NCBI GenBank assembly: GCA_022575985.1
Contig: JAKSXM010000206.1
Span: 806,001 to 870,000 of the forward strand
From: Anagrus nilaparvatae
Lineage: Eukaryota > Arthropoda > Insecta > Hymenoptera > Mymaridae
Direction of reading: 5' to 3'
Length of the DNA stretch: 64,000 nt
The stretch's first letter is position 1, and the number at the start of each line of letters is the position of its first letter. Shown in pieces: positions 23,186-34,620 of this stretch. The notes under the pieces were generated by a model. The model had not been told where the DNA came from. It was given only the letters and a program-made list of their open reading frames with translations, and made no database searches. The position numbers were made by a program, and so were the translations under genes.

Positions 23186-23774
23186 TATCTTATTACAATG
23201 TATGTTGGATGTGTTCCTAATACGATAAAATTATAATCAACATAAATAATCATATTCAACATTTAGACCTTGTATATACACCTATAATTAACTAATATTA
23301 TTAAAATTACATTGAATTACATTAACAAAGAAATACATTTCTTTTGGCTATAATATAATAAGTATGATATTATTTTTTTCAAAAAAACAACATTTTATCA
23401 ATTTTCTTATAAATACATAATTGGAACTGTATTTTTAATACAATACATTGAATATTATCATAAATGTTTTGATATTATAACGACCTAAAATATAAAGATT
23501 TGTTTTTAGCATGCGCTACAAGTGTCATGGGAGTGAACTAAGTTTTATCCAATCAACAGTGACTCAAAAACCAATTAGATGCCGAGAAATTAAAATTTTA
23601 TCTGTCAGCCATTTTGATTAATTTTTTATTGGCTCATGAAAAATATAAATTTATTTATATAGTTTTACCCATACATAGAATTTACTTGCAGGTACAAATA
23701 CAAAATTTGACATTATAATTACACAGTCTTTAATAAACTTTTAAAGTTATTTAATAAAATAAAAATAAATAAAA

Positions 23775-26700
23775 ATGAATATATTAAAAGTTCCATTTAA
23801 ATTTTTATCTATTTATGGTGTTTGGGAACCAGAAAATTTAAAAACAAGTATAGCAAGAAGAGTGTACAAAATTTATACAACAATAATATCAATATCAATG
23901 CATTTCATATTTATATCTAATACACTGGCTTTAACAAGATCATCAAATTTGGCAGAATTCAATGAAACATTTTTATTAAATGTTACATTTTTAATTGTTT
24001 GCTGTCGTATTATTTATTTGTTATTAAGTAGAAATCGAATTATACATCTAAAAAATATGTTACAACATGAATTTTGTACACCAAAAAATGATAAAGAATT
24101 TAAAATAATAGATAGTTATGATTTTGTTAATAGGTAAAATACAAGCCTAAAAGATTCGGGGTTAACTTTTCTAAATCCATTTTTTCAAAGGAATAATTTT
24201 TTCAAAAAAAAGTTTTGCCAACAATTTAGTTTACCAAAAATTTTTTTCTCAATATCTTTTTGCCAAAAAAATTTGTAATTTATTTTTAAATTTTAAAATT
24301 AATTTCGTAACCTACTTATTTAAACTCACTTAAACAAAAAATAAAAAACAATTAAGTTTAACTCAAAGTATCTGTACGCCAAGTATGAGATCAATGTACA
24401 ATAGGTGTACGCCAAAAAAGGTACATTTGGATCCCAAAATAACTCCGGAATTTGAGGATGCTTAAAAAGTGGACCCTATGACCTAAAAATGGAGACCCAT
24501 CATTCGTTATTTGGCAAAAATTTAAGTGAAAAGTAACAGTTATACAATTATTTGAGAAATCCTACACGGTAGAGCTGCTTTGGGTGAATATTCAACCAAT
24601 TGGTTGAATTTTGCAGTTTTTGCACTGAGAAAACTATATAATTGTGACAATGATATCATATAATCATATTTGTACGATTATACATGTAATCACCCTGATG
24701 ATATTATATCATCAGGACAATAATATTCTGTAATCGTGACAATTATATGCATATCATTGGGGCAATTATAAATATAATCCTTCTGATGATATCATGTAAT
24801 CAAGGCAATTATATTTAATTTCATTGTTTTTTTTTTTCAAAATATTTATTTTTTGGGTATATGAAGAAACTCAGACATATTTAATTGTGTATTTTTACCT
24901 AATTTTTTATAAGTTCTTTTAAGGCGACTGTTCCGGGTCAGAGGCGTTTTTTGGAGTGATTTTGTAAAGTGGATTTTGAAATAAGTATAAAAGATATTGA
25001 TAAAATTTTTTTTAAATTATTTTAATTAAGTATTTAATGTAACAAAAAATTTTTTTTTTTAATTTTAATCAAGCTCTGCCCACAGATGGAATTTGGAAAA
25101 GACGTCTAAAAAAAAAGTACACTAGCTTCGGGCGATGTAACTCCATTCTGGGTCACCAAAAAAAAAAAAATAATAATAATTGGTTAATTTAGATAACTTG
25201 CTTTCTGCGCTATGATCGGCCTTTTTTTAAAATTTTGATTTAAAAATTTTTTATCGGATTTTAAAATTTTTTTTCGAAAAAATGGGCTTTTTTTTATGAA
25301 ATCTGAAGAAAATTTATCATTTTCAATAAAAAATGAAAAATCGGGAGCCAATGACGCAAAGAAAATGTAATAAGCTTTCCAAAAAAAAAAAAAACTTAAA
25401 TCCATCGAGCAGTTTTTCCAAAATTTCGCCTGCAGTTTTAAAAAAACCCGTTTTGAGATTAACGCATTTAAAGTTGGTGTTTGTGTAAAGTGACCCCCGC
25501 GAAGCGATAAGAAAATATGAATAACTTTTTTTTTGGGGGGGGAGGGGATTCAGACTTACAAATTTTTTTGGGCATTCTTAAAGAGTTAGTATAAACACAT
25601 TTATATAAAAAAAAAATTGATAACAAAATTTTTTTGACCCGGAACAGTCGCCTTAAAGATTTTTAAAGATTTAAATTTTTATTATTTTTATCTTAACTAA
25701 AAGTACTGAAAAAATTAATCCAAAACTTTAAAGTGATTTTACTTGAAACAGCGTTTTTGAAAAGTATGCACACTATTCCGATAACTTTTGAACCAATTTA
25801 CTTTAAACTTACTAAGCAACTTAATAAATGCACTACTTTCGGGTTTGTCGTCGAGTTTTAGTATTTTTATGTTCTCAAAAAATTTTTACAGCTGCTTTTT
25901 CCCGAAAATTAAAGGCTTTTTATTTCATTTTAACTTTAAATAGCCGCCATTTTGCTATTTTACGTAGGATAACCTTTTAATCTAGTCATTCCTCAGCTTC
26001 AGAGCCAAATGAAGTAGTACATAAAAAATCACTAATTATAATATATAATAAAATTAATTCACTTTTAATGGATGCCCTGATCATTTTTTACCCTGTACTA
26101 TAAAAACATCATTTTTATTATGTATTTTAGCTTTTGGTTGAAAATTAAACCAGTTTTGGTTGAAAATTCAACCAATTAGGTGAATATTCAACCAATTGGT
26201 TGAATTTCGCAGTTTTTGGTTAAATATTCACCCGAAGCAGCTCTACCGTGTATCTTATAACATCAAGTCTTATGTGGCTTATTGACCCATTCAATCTGGT
26301 TATAGGCATAGGGGGTGCTTTTTAATTTAGTTAACCTACTCAGTCTGCTTATCAAAAAAGGCACATTTTTCGCACACTTGGTACACAGTTACTGGTATGA
26401 AGTTAGTGCTTATGCAAATAGATTGGGGGCAAAAAGTATAGGATTAAAAAAAAAAACAAACAATCATAAAATCAAATTTAGAAAAATATAAAAAATATTT
26501 GTTATATTATAAGCACAGCTTATAATGCTTCAAGTTTTTAATACAAGAAATCCTTTGAACTTAATTTTTTTTTTTAATTTGTCTTTTTGATAAAAGTTGG
26601 ATTGGAAAAAATGTCTTCCAACTGCTTAAAACTTTGAAAATATCAAAATGGGCGTGATATTTATTTTATTTTTATTTTTTTTTTTTGTATAATAGTAACT

Positions 26701-29700
26701 TTATTTTTAATAACTGTGGCCCTGTTTTAAATAATCAAAAATTTTAATTCTTTACTAATAAAAAAAAATTTTTTAGAGTTTTAACTAAGTTTTGCCAATT
26801 TCAAGGCAGCTTTACAGCAATATTATTATCTTTAATACCGCTATTGAAAAAATCTGAAATAAGAATGTTACCATTAAGATTAGTATTACCATTTAATTAT
26901 AATAAAAGTAATCTAACTTATTATTCAATGATTATTTGTTGTGGATTAAGTTTAATTTTTACTGCTGGTATTGTTATAACATTTGATTTATTATTTGTTG
27001 GTTTTATGAGTCATGCTTGTGCACAATTAGATCTTCTTGTTTATCGTTTTAAACAATTTGTTAAAGATATTGAAAATGATATTGAAAAAAACCATATTAG
27101 TAATGAAGAAATTTTGAATAAGGAAAGTGATTTTTTCAAGTATTTTATTCAACATCATCAGTATATTTATGAGTAAGTTTAAATTTAATATTGTTTAATA
27201 TTCATGCTCCAAATTACAAAACTTCATACACTAAAAATTTTCTTTTGCACAGTATTAAATATATGGATGCGGTGTACTTTTTTTAGACTACTATAAAAAT
27301 TTTCTTATCGTTTTCAATGTAAATTAAAAAAGTAAACCAATTTGCTTGGATTAAATTAATCGTGAAATGAAAAAGTTAAATTTTTTTGCTAATTTTTATG
27401 AAATATTTTATTTGTCGAATTAATTGAATAGTAAATTGGGCAGTAAATTTGAATTATACTCTAAGAATAGTCAAATTTACTATTGGTTATAGTAAAATTT
27501 AACTTTTTTAACGCTAATATATTTGGCTTCGTAAATAATTTATACTATTGCGAGTTGCGACTATACTTTTTTTTCTTTATTACCTGACTAAACATCATCC
27601 TATTAAGGATTTTAATTAGTAAAAAATATTTTATTTTAATTCTGATGATTCATCAGTTAAATTTTAAAATAAGTAGACGTGGAATTCCAATTGGTGTATA
27701 ATTTTAATATTTTTCAAATCTTTTTTCAGTTATACCAGTCAAATTAATGAAACTTATGGCAGTTTTATATTTTTACAATTTACTGCAAGTTCTGCGTTGA
27801 TATCTGTTAATATTTATCAGCTCTCATTAAGTTCGGGAAGTAGTTTTGATTCAATAGCTGTAGCAATGTTATCTATTTGTTTATTGATACAATTAGGAAT
27901 ATATTGCTATTTCGGAAATGAAGTTTCTCACAAAGTAAGAGCTAAAATCTTGAATATTTTTTGTGCGCATAATTTAAAACATTTAAAATAATTTTTTATA
28001 ATAAGAATTATAATTTATTTATATTAGACTGATTATTTTTTCAAAGTATCTGGGGTTCTTGTCACTCTGCACCGGTAGCAATTGAAAATATAGCAAAAAA
28101 ATAATAATTTTGCTGTTGGTTTAAACTTAAGCATCGATTCCTGAGCCTACCATAGCAATAGAAAATTTTATTTTGAGCCGTTTTATATTTGAGAATTTAC
28201 TGGAACTTTAAATTTTGGATTTTTCTAGCGGATTCAGATGGTGTTATGCACTAAAGTCATAAACTAATAATTAAAGCTTATCCCTTTGTAATTTTTACCA
28301 CACAATTTGAATTTACCATAATTTTATTCTAAAAGAAACATCCCCCAAAATTTATTTCTCTTAAAATTAAAAGCCCTCTTATAATGAAAAAAGTTTACTT
28401 TTTCGAAAAATAGAAAATATATTGGATTGTTGGGGTGAAAAAATAAAAATTTTTCTCCATTAAAACGTTTTTCTCAATCTCAAAAATACCCATGTAAAGT
28501 AGAAAGTTTATTTTGTTATGTTCTTAGGTCCAGCATCTTAGAAAAATGTTTTAAGATGAAAAATTGAATATTTTCCGCCTAAAATTTATTTTTATTGACA
28601 TCCGAAACCCCCCTATAGTGTAGATAGGTAATTTTTTTTTTAATGTTTTTTGGTCTACAATTCCATCTTAGAAAATTGTAAAATATGTTGAGATAGAAAA
28701 TATAACTGGTTTATGTTTTCAAACAGCCAACGATCATGGAACATGTTTATTTACAACATTTTTAGCGTATACTCCCTAATTATTATAAGTCCTAGAACCC
28801 AAATTATTGTAAATATAATTAAATATAATTATTGTCAACAATGCCTATATTCTAAGGGGAATTTATGATATGATATAGTATAGTTTAAACAAAATTCTAA
28901 TTCAATTATTTTTTTTTATTTTTAGAGTCAGAACATGTGTTTAAATATTTACAAATCAAGATGGTATAATTTATCAATTATTTCAAAAAAAAAATTTTTG
29001 ATAATAATGGGAAGATCTCAAAAACCAATAAATATGACTGATGGAAATATGATTACTTTGTCACTTACTTTATTTGTATCAGTAAGTAATATTTAAAGTT
29101 TTTTTTATTTTTTACAAAATGCAATGGATAATTTTTAAGATCTTAGCATACGCCGAAAAATTTGAAAAAAATCAGTGCAAATTATTTTAATAAAATAATA
29201 AAATTTTTAGTTGAGATCTATTTTACCCCAAACTTTATAAACTTAGGTTTCAAAATTTTACTTCTAAAAGATAATTTCTGTAAAATTAAAATATTTTTCA
29301 TTATACGCTGCAAAAAAGATCTACTTTCTTACTTTCGGGGGATCTTTTTTTCGCTTCTAATGAAAAACTATGTCTTGAACACGGGAAAAAATGTAGGAAA
29401 TAACCCAAATCCTATTTTTTTTCCTTGTTGAACAAATACTCGAACAAATAGATATTTTTAGTTAATCTTATACCATTATCCTGTAAAAATTTTTTACCAT
29501 ATTATGGCTATAATTTATTGTGATTGGACATAAACTGGCCATCAATTATAGTCAGATTATGGCCATCTAGTTAAAATTTTGTTTGTTTTTATGAATAAAA
29601 TCATCATTAATATCCCTCCAAATCCTATAGCAAGCGTAAAACAACCGCACACTTTTTTTCTAAAGTCCATAAAAATAAAAAAACCAAAGTTGACAAAAAA

Positions 29701-31145
29701 TTAGCGCACTTAATTAACACTAAATTATCAAATCTTTTTTTTAACTTTAGTGAAAGGGTCCATCCATTTAAAGTTACATTACAAAATTTAATTGTTTAAA
29801 TTACCATACGCATGAATATTCTGGTTCAATATTTTTTTTAAAGACTACTGCGGAATAAGCTATGGTTTCCGGCCCCAGCATACTTTTCACATTTTTTTTA
29901 CTCAATTTGATGGTTTACGATAAAAAATAAGATTCCAAGTGTCGTGCCCCCCACCCCCCTTGCGTTCACCGGAAGAGGTTTAAATGTGTTCTTGACTCCA
30001 AAATTAATATATCTGGACCGAATCATCCGATCGGGGCGTGATTGGTATCAAAATTTTTGTTATTAAAAAAATACACCAATAAAAAATTTTTTTGTTTTTG
30101 AACCCATTTTAAGGTTAAAAACTCCAAAAAACGTCATTTTTAGCTTTTTTGACGGTTCGAAAATTGAGATATCTCGGACAAAGGAAAATTTCCTTTTTTT
30201 CACGCTCAAGAAAACTTTGCCTAAGACTACTTTTCACTACTACGTTTCTTCGGGTTCCTTAGACCATATCAAGTGACAAACAAGCTTGGAACAGAATAAA
30301 TTTTGCTCGTCACATAGTTTTTTTTTAGTTGGAAGTATCCGAATCACGTTTTTTCAATATTTAAAAATAACCAATTTTGGAATTTTTTTTATAAATTGAA
30401 ATTATTTTTTAAATGATGGATTTATATTTTTTCACTTGTCTTACATTCACGATTTACTAAAAAGAGTATATTTAAGACCAAAGAATAAAAATTTTCAATT
30501 TTCAACGTCTAAAAGCAGTTCAAATGTTAGTTATTAGATTTTTTTAAAATTCATAAGCTTCAAATGATGTTAAAAACTTGACTAAAAACGTACTCCTTGT
30601 TAGTTTTTTCCGTACAACCCGAATTCACTATTCATTTTAACATTTGACGACGCTTCATAGGAGAAAAATTCATTTTTAGGGTCCCAATTTTCAGGGAACT
30701 CATGCTTATGAACCAAGTTTCGGATTTATCAAAAAAATATTTTCTGAATAATATTTACAAGAGTTACATACATTTCTTTCTCAGAAATATGATGAAAAAT
30801 TGATAACATCATTTGGATCTGATAGATAAATCCCAAGTTTATGAATTTTGCTACGGACTTGCAAGGGGCAAAAATGACAATTTCTAGAAAAAAAAAAACA
30901 AAACAAAAATTGAAATAATAAAATGATGGTAAAACGTAAATCAGATGGCCATAAACCCAACCATCGCCATAAATTAAAGCCTTATTATAGTAAAAATTTT
31001 GTGCAGAATAGTTTACATTGAAAATAATTTTAAGAATGATTTTCTTTCAATCAATACAAAAAATATTCAATTTAATTTTTTTATTAAATTCCAGATAATT
31101 AAATTTTCTTACACAGTTTTTAATGTCCTAAGGAATTCTAATTAA
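23775..31145 (+). CDS. Odorant receptor OR-2 (7tm_6), 5 exons, 388 aa
   Basis: Exons: 23775-24133, 26777-27172, 27730-27934, 28926-29081, 31095-31145. Intron phases are 2, 2, 0, 0, as in OR-1, and exon 4 is 156 nt in both. Landmarks: the N terminus MNILKVPFKFLSIYGVWEPE; exon 2 ends with FIQHHQYIYD (the split codon completes D), aligning with IIQHHQSISN of OR-1; IYCYFGNEVSHK ends exon 3 near residue 320; SRWYNLSIISKKKFLIIMGR and SQKPINMTDGNM in exon 4; and the final exon IIKFSYTVFNVLRNSN. Several hydrophobic segments fit the inverted seven-pass topology of insect ORs. Introns of 2.6, 0.6, 1.0 and 2.0 kb contain transposon-derived sequence. There are no internal stops. Probably functional, ligand unknown. 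It forms a tandem pair with OR-1. Confidence 0.9.
24565..26250. mobile_element. TA-flanked foldback element in OR-2 intron 1
   Basis: Ends are CACGGTAGAGCTGCTT at the left and AAGCAGCTCTACCGTG at the right, with TA on both sides (24563-24564, 26251-26252). Next to the tips are copies of 'ttcaaccaattggttgaatt', itself a palindrome. The left interior (24640-24820) repeats 'aattatat', 'tgatgatat' and 'caggacaat' motifs. No transposase. A second, TTAA-flanked element is nested at 24923-25652. Confidence 0.8.
24923..25652. mobile_element. TTAA-flanked MITE (piggyBac-type target) nested in 24565-26250
   Basis: Termini are GGCGACTGTTCCGGGTCA and TGACCCGGAACAGTCGCC, perfect 18-bp inverted repeats, flanked by TTAA at 24919-24922 and 25653-25656. 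A TTAA target is the hallmark of piggyBac-type transposition. The 730-bp body encodes no transposase; the minus-strand frame 25184-25405 is low-complexity. Confidence 0.8.
27935..28925. other. OR-2 intron 3
   Basis: Contains repeat-like sequence (28030-28730) with phrases such as 'ttttctagcggattcagatg' that echo the 16615-18493 foldback family, but it is too diverged to delimit. No gene. Confidence 0.5.
30240..30940 (+). repeat. Solo-arm copy of the 16615-18493 foldback in OR-2 intron 4
   Basis: Colinear with the left arm of the OR-1 intronic foldback: 'ccttagaccatatcaagtgac', 'ttttgctcgtcac', 'agttggaag', 'ttttttcaatattt', 'aatgatggattta', 'gagaaaaattc', 'ttttctgaataata', 'caagagt'. The second arm is missing. 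The rest of this intron (29082-30239 and 30941-31094) shows no gene. Confidence 0.7.
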
Positions 31146-32235
31146 GACGAAAACATAAAACCAGGTAATTCAATTTAATTATAAAAAAAGTATTATAAAT
31201 ATTTATAGTAATTAAAAAAAACTTTTTTCTCAAATGGTTTCTTTTTTCAAAATTTTTTTAGGACTTAATATAAAATATAAATTTGTTTTAACAATAAATT
31301 CAATATAAATATTTAATTTTTTTTTTTTAATATTCTAAAATGTATTTTTTTCTTATTATACATAAATATATAATTTTCTTTTTATAAAATGTATTTGATT
31401 ATTCAATTGTATTTTTAATGTAATAGGGCATCTTGCCCATTAAATTAATAATAAATAAATAAATAAATATTTTTTTAGTTTTTTAATCGAAATGGATTGG
31501 AAATCGCTATTGCTAGAAAATTTTTTTTTAGAAACCACAGTGGGTTAAAAAAAAATTTTTTTTTTTTAAATTGAAAAGCGGCTTTCAAAAGATTAGATCT
31601 AAATACTACAATGCTTCGAAAATATCACCGTTTTTTTGAAAAAAAAATTTCAACGCATAATAATTTCTGTATCTCAAGGGTCACTCTGTAAAGATCCATC
31701 GTGGTAAAGATAAACAAAATTTATCGAAAAATATAAAAGTACAGGACCCGTTATTTTCACGCTTCCGACCATTTTGAACATCCTAAGTTATATTTTTAAA
31801 AAAATTTTTGAACCAATAATTGCTACATCTCCATGGCCCCTGTCTATGTGTAATCAAAATATATGGGTAAAATGTAAAATACATAAGCTATTATTTTCAC
31901 GCTTCAGACCATTTTGAAGATTTTAAGCCATATTTAAAAAAAAATTTGAACCGCACGTCTTAGACCATCCTCCAGGTAGAAATTTTTTTTCGACCTTCTT
32001 CAAAACTTGCATAATAAAGAGGTTAAAAATAATAGCATACTTAAAAAAAACTTAATTATTGTGCTCTAAAATTATTTTCTTTGAAATTTTTATAATTTTT
32101 ATGTATCAATTATTATTATTATTAAAAATTATCATACAAATATAGAATTTTTTTATTTCAATTATATATTTTTTTTAATTAGAGTTGACTCACTTCCCTA
32201 TTTTAGTAATTTTTATTAATTTTGTGATAAAACAT
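31146..32235. other. OR-2 / IR intergenic sequence with a short tandem duplication
   Basis: Two diverged copies of a block of about 150 bp contain 'ttattttcacgcttc(c/a)gaccattttga' at about 31752-31780 and 31893-31921. Just before the peptide block at 32236 is a 'gttgactcacttcc' segment at 32183, which recurs at 32470 as 'gttgacttacttcc', suggesting local duplication. No gene called in this part. Confidence 0.5.
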
Positions 32236-32361
32236 CAGATATAAAAGGACTTCCTATAGGATGTAAAAGCAAAAATTGTGTTTTTGGAGCTGCACGTGGA
32301 AATTATTTTGTGACCCCTGGCAAGTATGTGTTGATGCAATTAAAGATAAATTCACATAAAA
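32236..32361 (+). CDS. Candidate terminal exon of a small Cys-containing protein (family shared with 40858-40986)
   Basis: One frame reads DIKGLPIGCKSKNCVFGAA followed by RGNYFVTPGKYVLMQLKI and NSHKT, then a stop. A colinear, diverged copy at 40858-40986 reads GYEGKYCDNGAACENF then LVISGKTYIFKELNIS and LRKT, then a stop. Shared residues (G-x-x-x-K-x-C-x-x-GAA-x-x-N-x-F-V ... GK ... L-x-I ... KT-stop) show that a protein sequence was once under selection. A possible acceptor is the AG of 'aaacatcag' just upstream. No start or upstream exon is found, so it may be a terminal exon or a pseudo-exon. I do not recognise the family. Confidence 0.35.
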
Positions 32362-32652
32362 CGTAATTTTTATTTTTTTAAATTATTCCATATTCTTATA
32401 CATTTTTATGTCTCTAAGATATTTACCATTTTAAATTATCAAACGAATAAATATTTTTTTTTATTTTGTAGTTGACTTACTTCCTTAAATTAGTAATTTT
32501 TGTTAATTGTTTAACTATTTAGTTTGTATTATTTCCTTTTTTACGTAATTATTGAATTTATTGATTATTGGTTCCGCAATTATATTCAGAAAATTAGTTT
32601 TAAAATAAATATTTTTAGTATTTACTTTACTTTTGCCTGAAGAAGTCTAAAA

Positions 32653-34533
32653 ATGAAATTAATTTATTTATTTTTTTTGTTCTCTATAATTTGTGAAGTT
32701 AAATCTTGTCAGTTTAATTCATTGTTAAACCAACTGATAAAAGAAGTTAAACCATATCAATTAACAGTGTATGTTGATTTTCAAGAAAAAATTTTAATTG
32801 ATAATTTTTGTAATTATGAATCTGTTTTTAAAATTCAAATACCAACAACAATCGTAAATTTGACTAATCATCCGAAATTTTTAGAAAAAATAGAAAATGT
32901 TATTGAATATAATAAAAATTTAACTGCGCCATTACATTTGATAATTTTGAACGATGATAATGAAAAGAAATTTTTAAGAAAATTAAATATAACATTTAAT
33001 TTAATTCAAGATTCCTTATTGTATTTAGCAATGACTAAAATTTTTCTCGTAATTAATGGAAATTTTAATAAAAATCATGAAATTAATTTATTGGCAAATA
33101 GTTATAATTATTATGATTTTACTACTCTGCAATGCACTGGCTTAGAAAACTTAACAATCACTTATAATGAAAAATTTTTGAACAAAACATTAACTAAAAA
33201 ATACGACCAAAGTTTATCGTTATTTCCAAATAAGTTTAAAAATATTAATGGTTACAATTTAAAAATCAGTGTATTTACACCGGAATGGCCACACAATTTC
33301 AAAAATTGTACAAATAATTCACTTGGCGATATTTTTTATGAAAAAAATTATTATATATTTTTATACAATTATAATGAAATTTTTATTCAAAATTTTAATT
33401 TTACATCAACTTATGTGCCAGGAACACATTTTAGAGATCTTTTACTCAAACAGAAAAAATTGGATTATGTTTTGGGTTTATTTGCATTTTTTTGGAGAGA
33501 AAATTTGAGAACTACTTATTTATTTCATAGAACAAAATATTTATTGGTGTTACCAAAAATGCATCATGAAGAATTATTATTTACAACAAAAAATTTACAA
33601 TCCTGTTTGGCACTTTTAGTGCTAATAATAACAACTATAATTTGTGTATATTTGTTCAAATTAAATAAACAGGACTGGTCGATATTTAATATTTATCAAT
33701 TAGTGTTTGGGTTTCCAGTTGATATTTCTTCACTGAATTGTTTGAGGTCAAAAATAATTTATATCATGGTGTTAATTATTTCAATAATTTTTATATCTGA
33801 TATTGTATCTGATCTAACAGATATAAAATATCAGAGGAATGAAATTCAAATTATCAATAAATTTGAAGATTTGTTAAACGGCAATTACACGATATTACAC
33901 AATATTCCAAAATTTTTTTTTAATTATTTAAAAAAATACACAAATAAAACAATTCAGAATGTTTTAGATGTTTCCAACTTTTTTACATATCAAAATGTAA
34001 CATTAAATTCTAAAACAATTTTAACTACGTTGGATTTGAATGCTGAAAAATTTTTACGTTATCATAATCACAATGAAACTAATGAAGTTAAATTTAAAAT
34101 TAGCGATTTTGTGCTGTATCAAAGCGATTATGTTATGTTTTATCAGTATAATTCTCCATTAAGAAACAAATTTCATGAAGTTCGTACCAAAGCAAAGGAA
34201 GCTGGTTTAGATATTAAATGGAAATCTGATTATGATAATATTAATAAATTTAATAGAAGATTGGAAAATAGAGAGTTTGAAAACGAAGATAATGAAACTG
34301 CTTTGCATCAGATTTTAATATATGTTGTTGCAGCAGAAATAATTTTTGGTTTTATTTTATTAATTTTAGAATATCTATGGTTTCATTTATCAAAAAAATT
34401 TGAAAATATAAAATCAGAGCATTCTTTGATGGATATAAGAAAAAGTTTCAAAAAAAATACCGACACAGAAAAGAGTATTAAGACTCGAAAAATAAATGTT
34501 CGGGAACGTATGTATCAAGATACTTCTATTTAA
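32653..34533 (+). CDS. Divergent ionotropic receptor (IR), intronless, 626 aa
   Basis: A single open frame encodes a variant ionotropic glutamate receptor-type subunit, a ligand-gated cation channel of chemosensory neurons. Visible: a signal peptide MKLIYLFFLFSIICEVKSC; many N-glycosylation sites in the extracellular part (NLT, NIT, NKT, NCT, NNS, NFT); NINGYNLKISVFTPEWP at about 198-214, where the S1 ligand-binding lobe starts in IRs; M1 at about 315-337 (ALLVLIITTIICVYLF); a pore-loop-like SIFNIYQLVFGFPVD at about 343-357; M2/M3 at about 366-388; an S2 lobe to about 550; M3/M4 LIYVVAAEIIFGFILLILEY at about 554-573; and a short cytoplasmic tail. Length and order are normal for IRs. Absence of introns is typical of divergent rather than conserved IRs. 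It is the last gene of the plus-strand receptor cluster. The cognate ligand is unknown, and it would need an IR co-receptor. Confidence 0.85.
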   Translation: MKLIYLFFLFSIICEVKSCQFNSLLNQLIKEVKPYQLTVYVDFQEKILIDNFCNYESVFKIQIPTTIVNLTNHPKFLEKIENVIEYNKNLTAPLHLIILNDDNEKKFLRKLNITFNLIQDSLLYLAMTKIFLVINGNFNKNHEINLLANSYNYYDFTTLQCTGLENLTITYNEKFLNKTLTKKYDQSLSLFPNKFKNINGYNLKISVFTPEWPHNFKNCTNNSLGDIFYEKNYYIFLYNYNEIFIQNFNFTSTYVPGTHFRDLLLKQKKLDYVLGLFAFFWRENLRTTYLFHRTKYLLVLPKMHHEELLFTTKNLQSCLALLVLIITTIICVYLFKLNKQDWSIFNIYQLVFGFPVDISSLNCLRSKIIYIMVLIISIIFISDIVSDLTDIKYQRNEIQIINKFEDLLNGNYTILHNIPKFFFNYLKKYTNKTIQNVLDVSNFFTYQNVTLNSKTILTTLDLNAEKFLRYHNHNETNEVKFKISDFVLYQSDYVMFYQYNSPLRNKFHEVRTKAKEAGLDIKWKSDYDNINKFNRRLENREFENEDNETALHQILIYVVAAEIIFGFILLILEYLWFHLSKKFENIKSEHSLMDIRKSFKKNTDTEKSIKTRKINVRERMYQDTSI

Positions 34534-34620
34534 CTATACTAGACCCAACAGCGCTTCACGCAGAGAATTTATTTATTTAAATTATGTATTAATTCTTTTA
34601 ATCTGCATCTAAACTATATA

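Noticed and set aside
33269..33508. 79-codon frame inside the IR
   Set aside because: Out-of-frame shadow of the 626-codon receptor gene.
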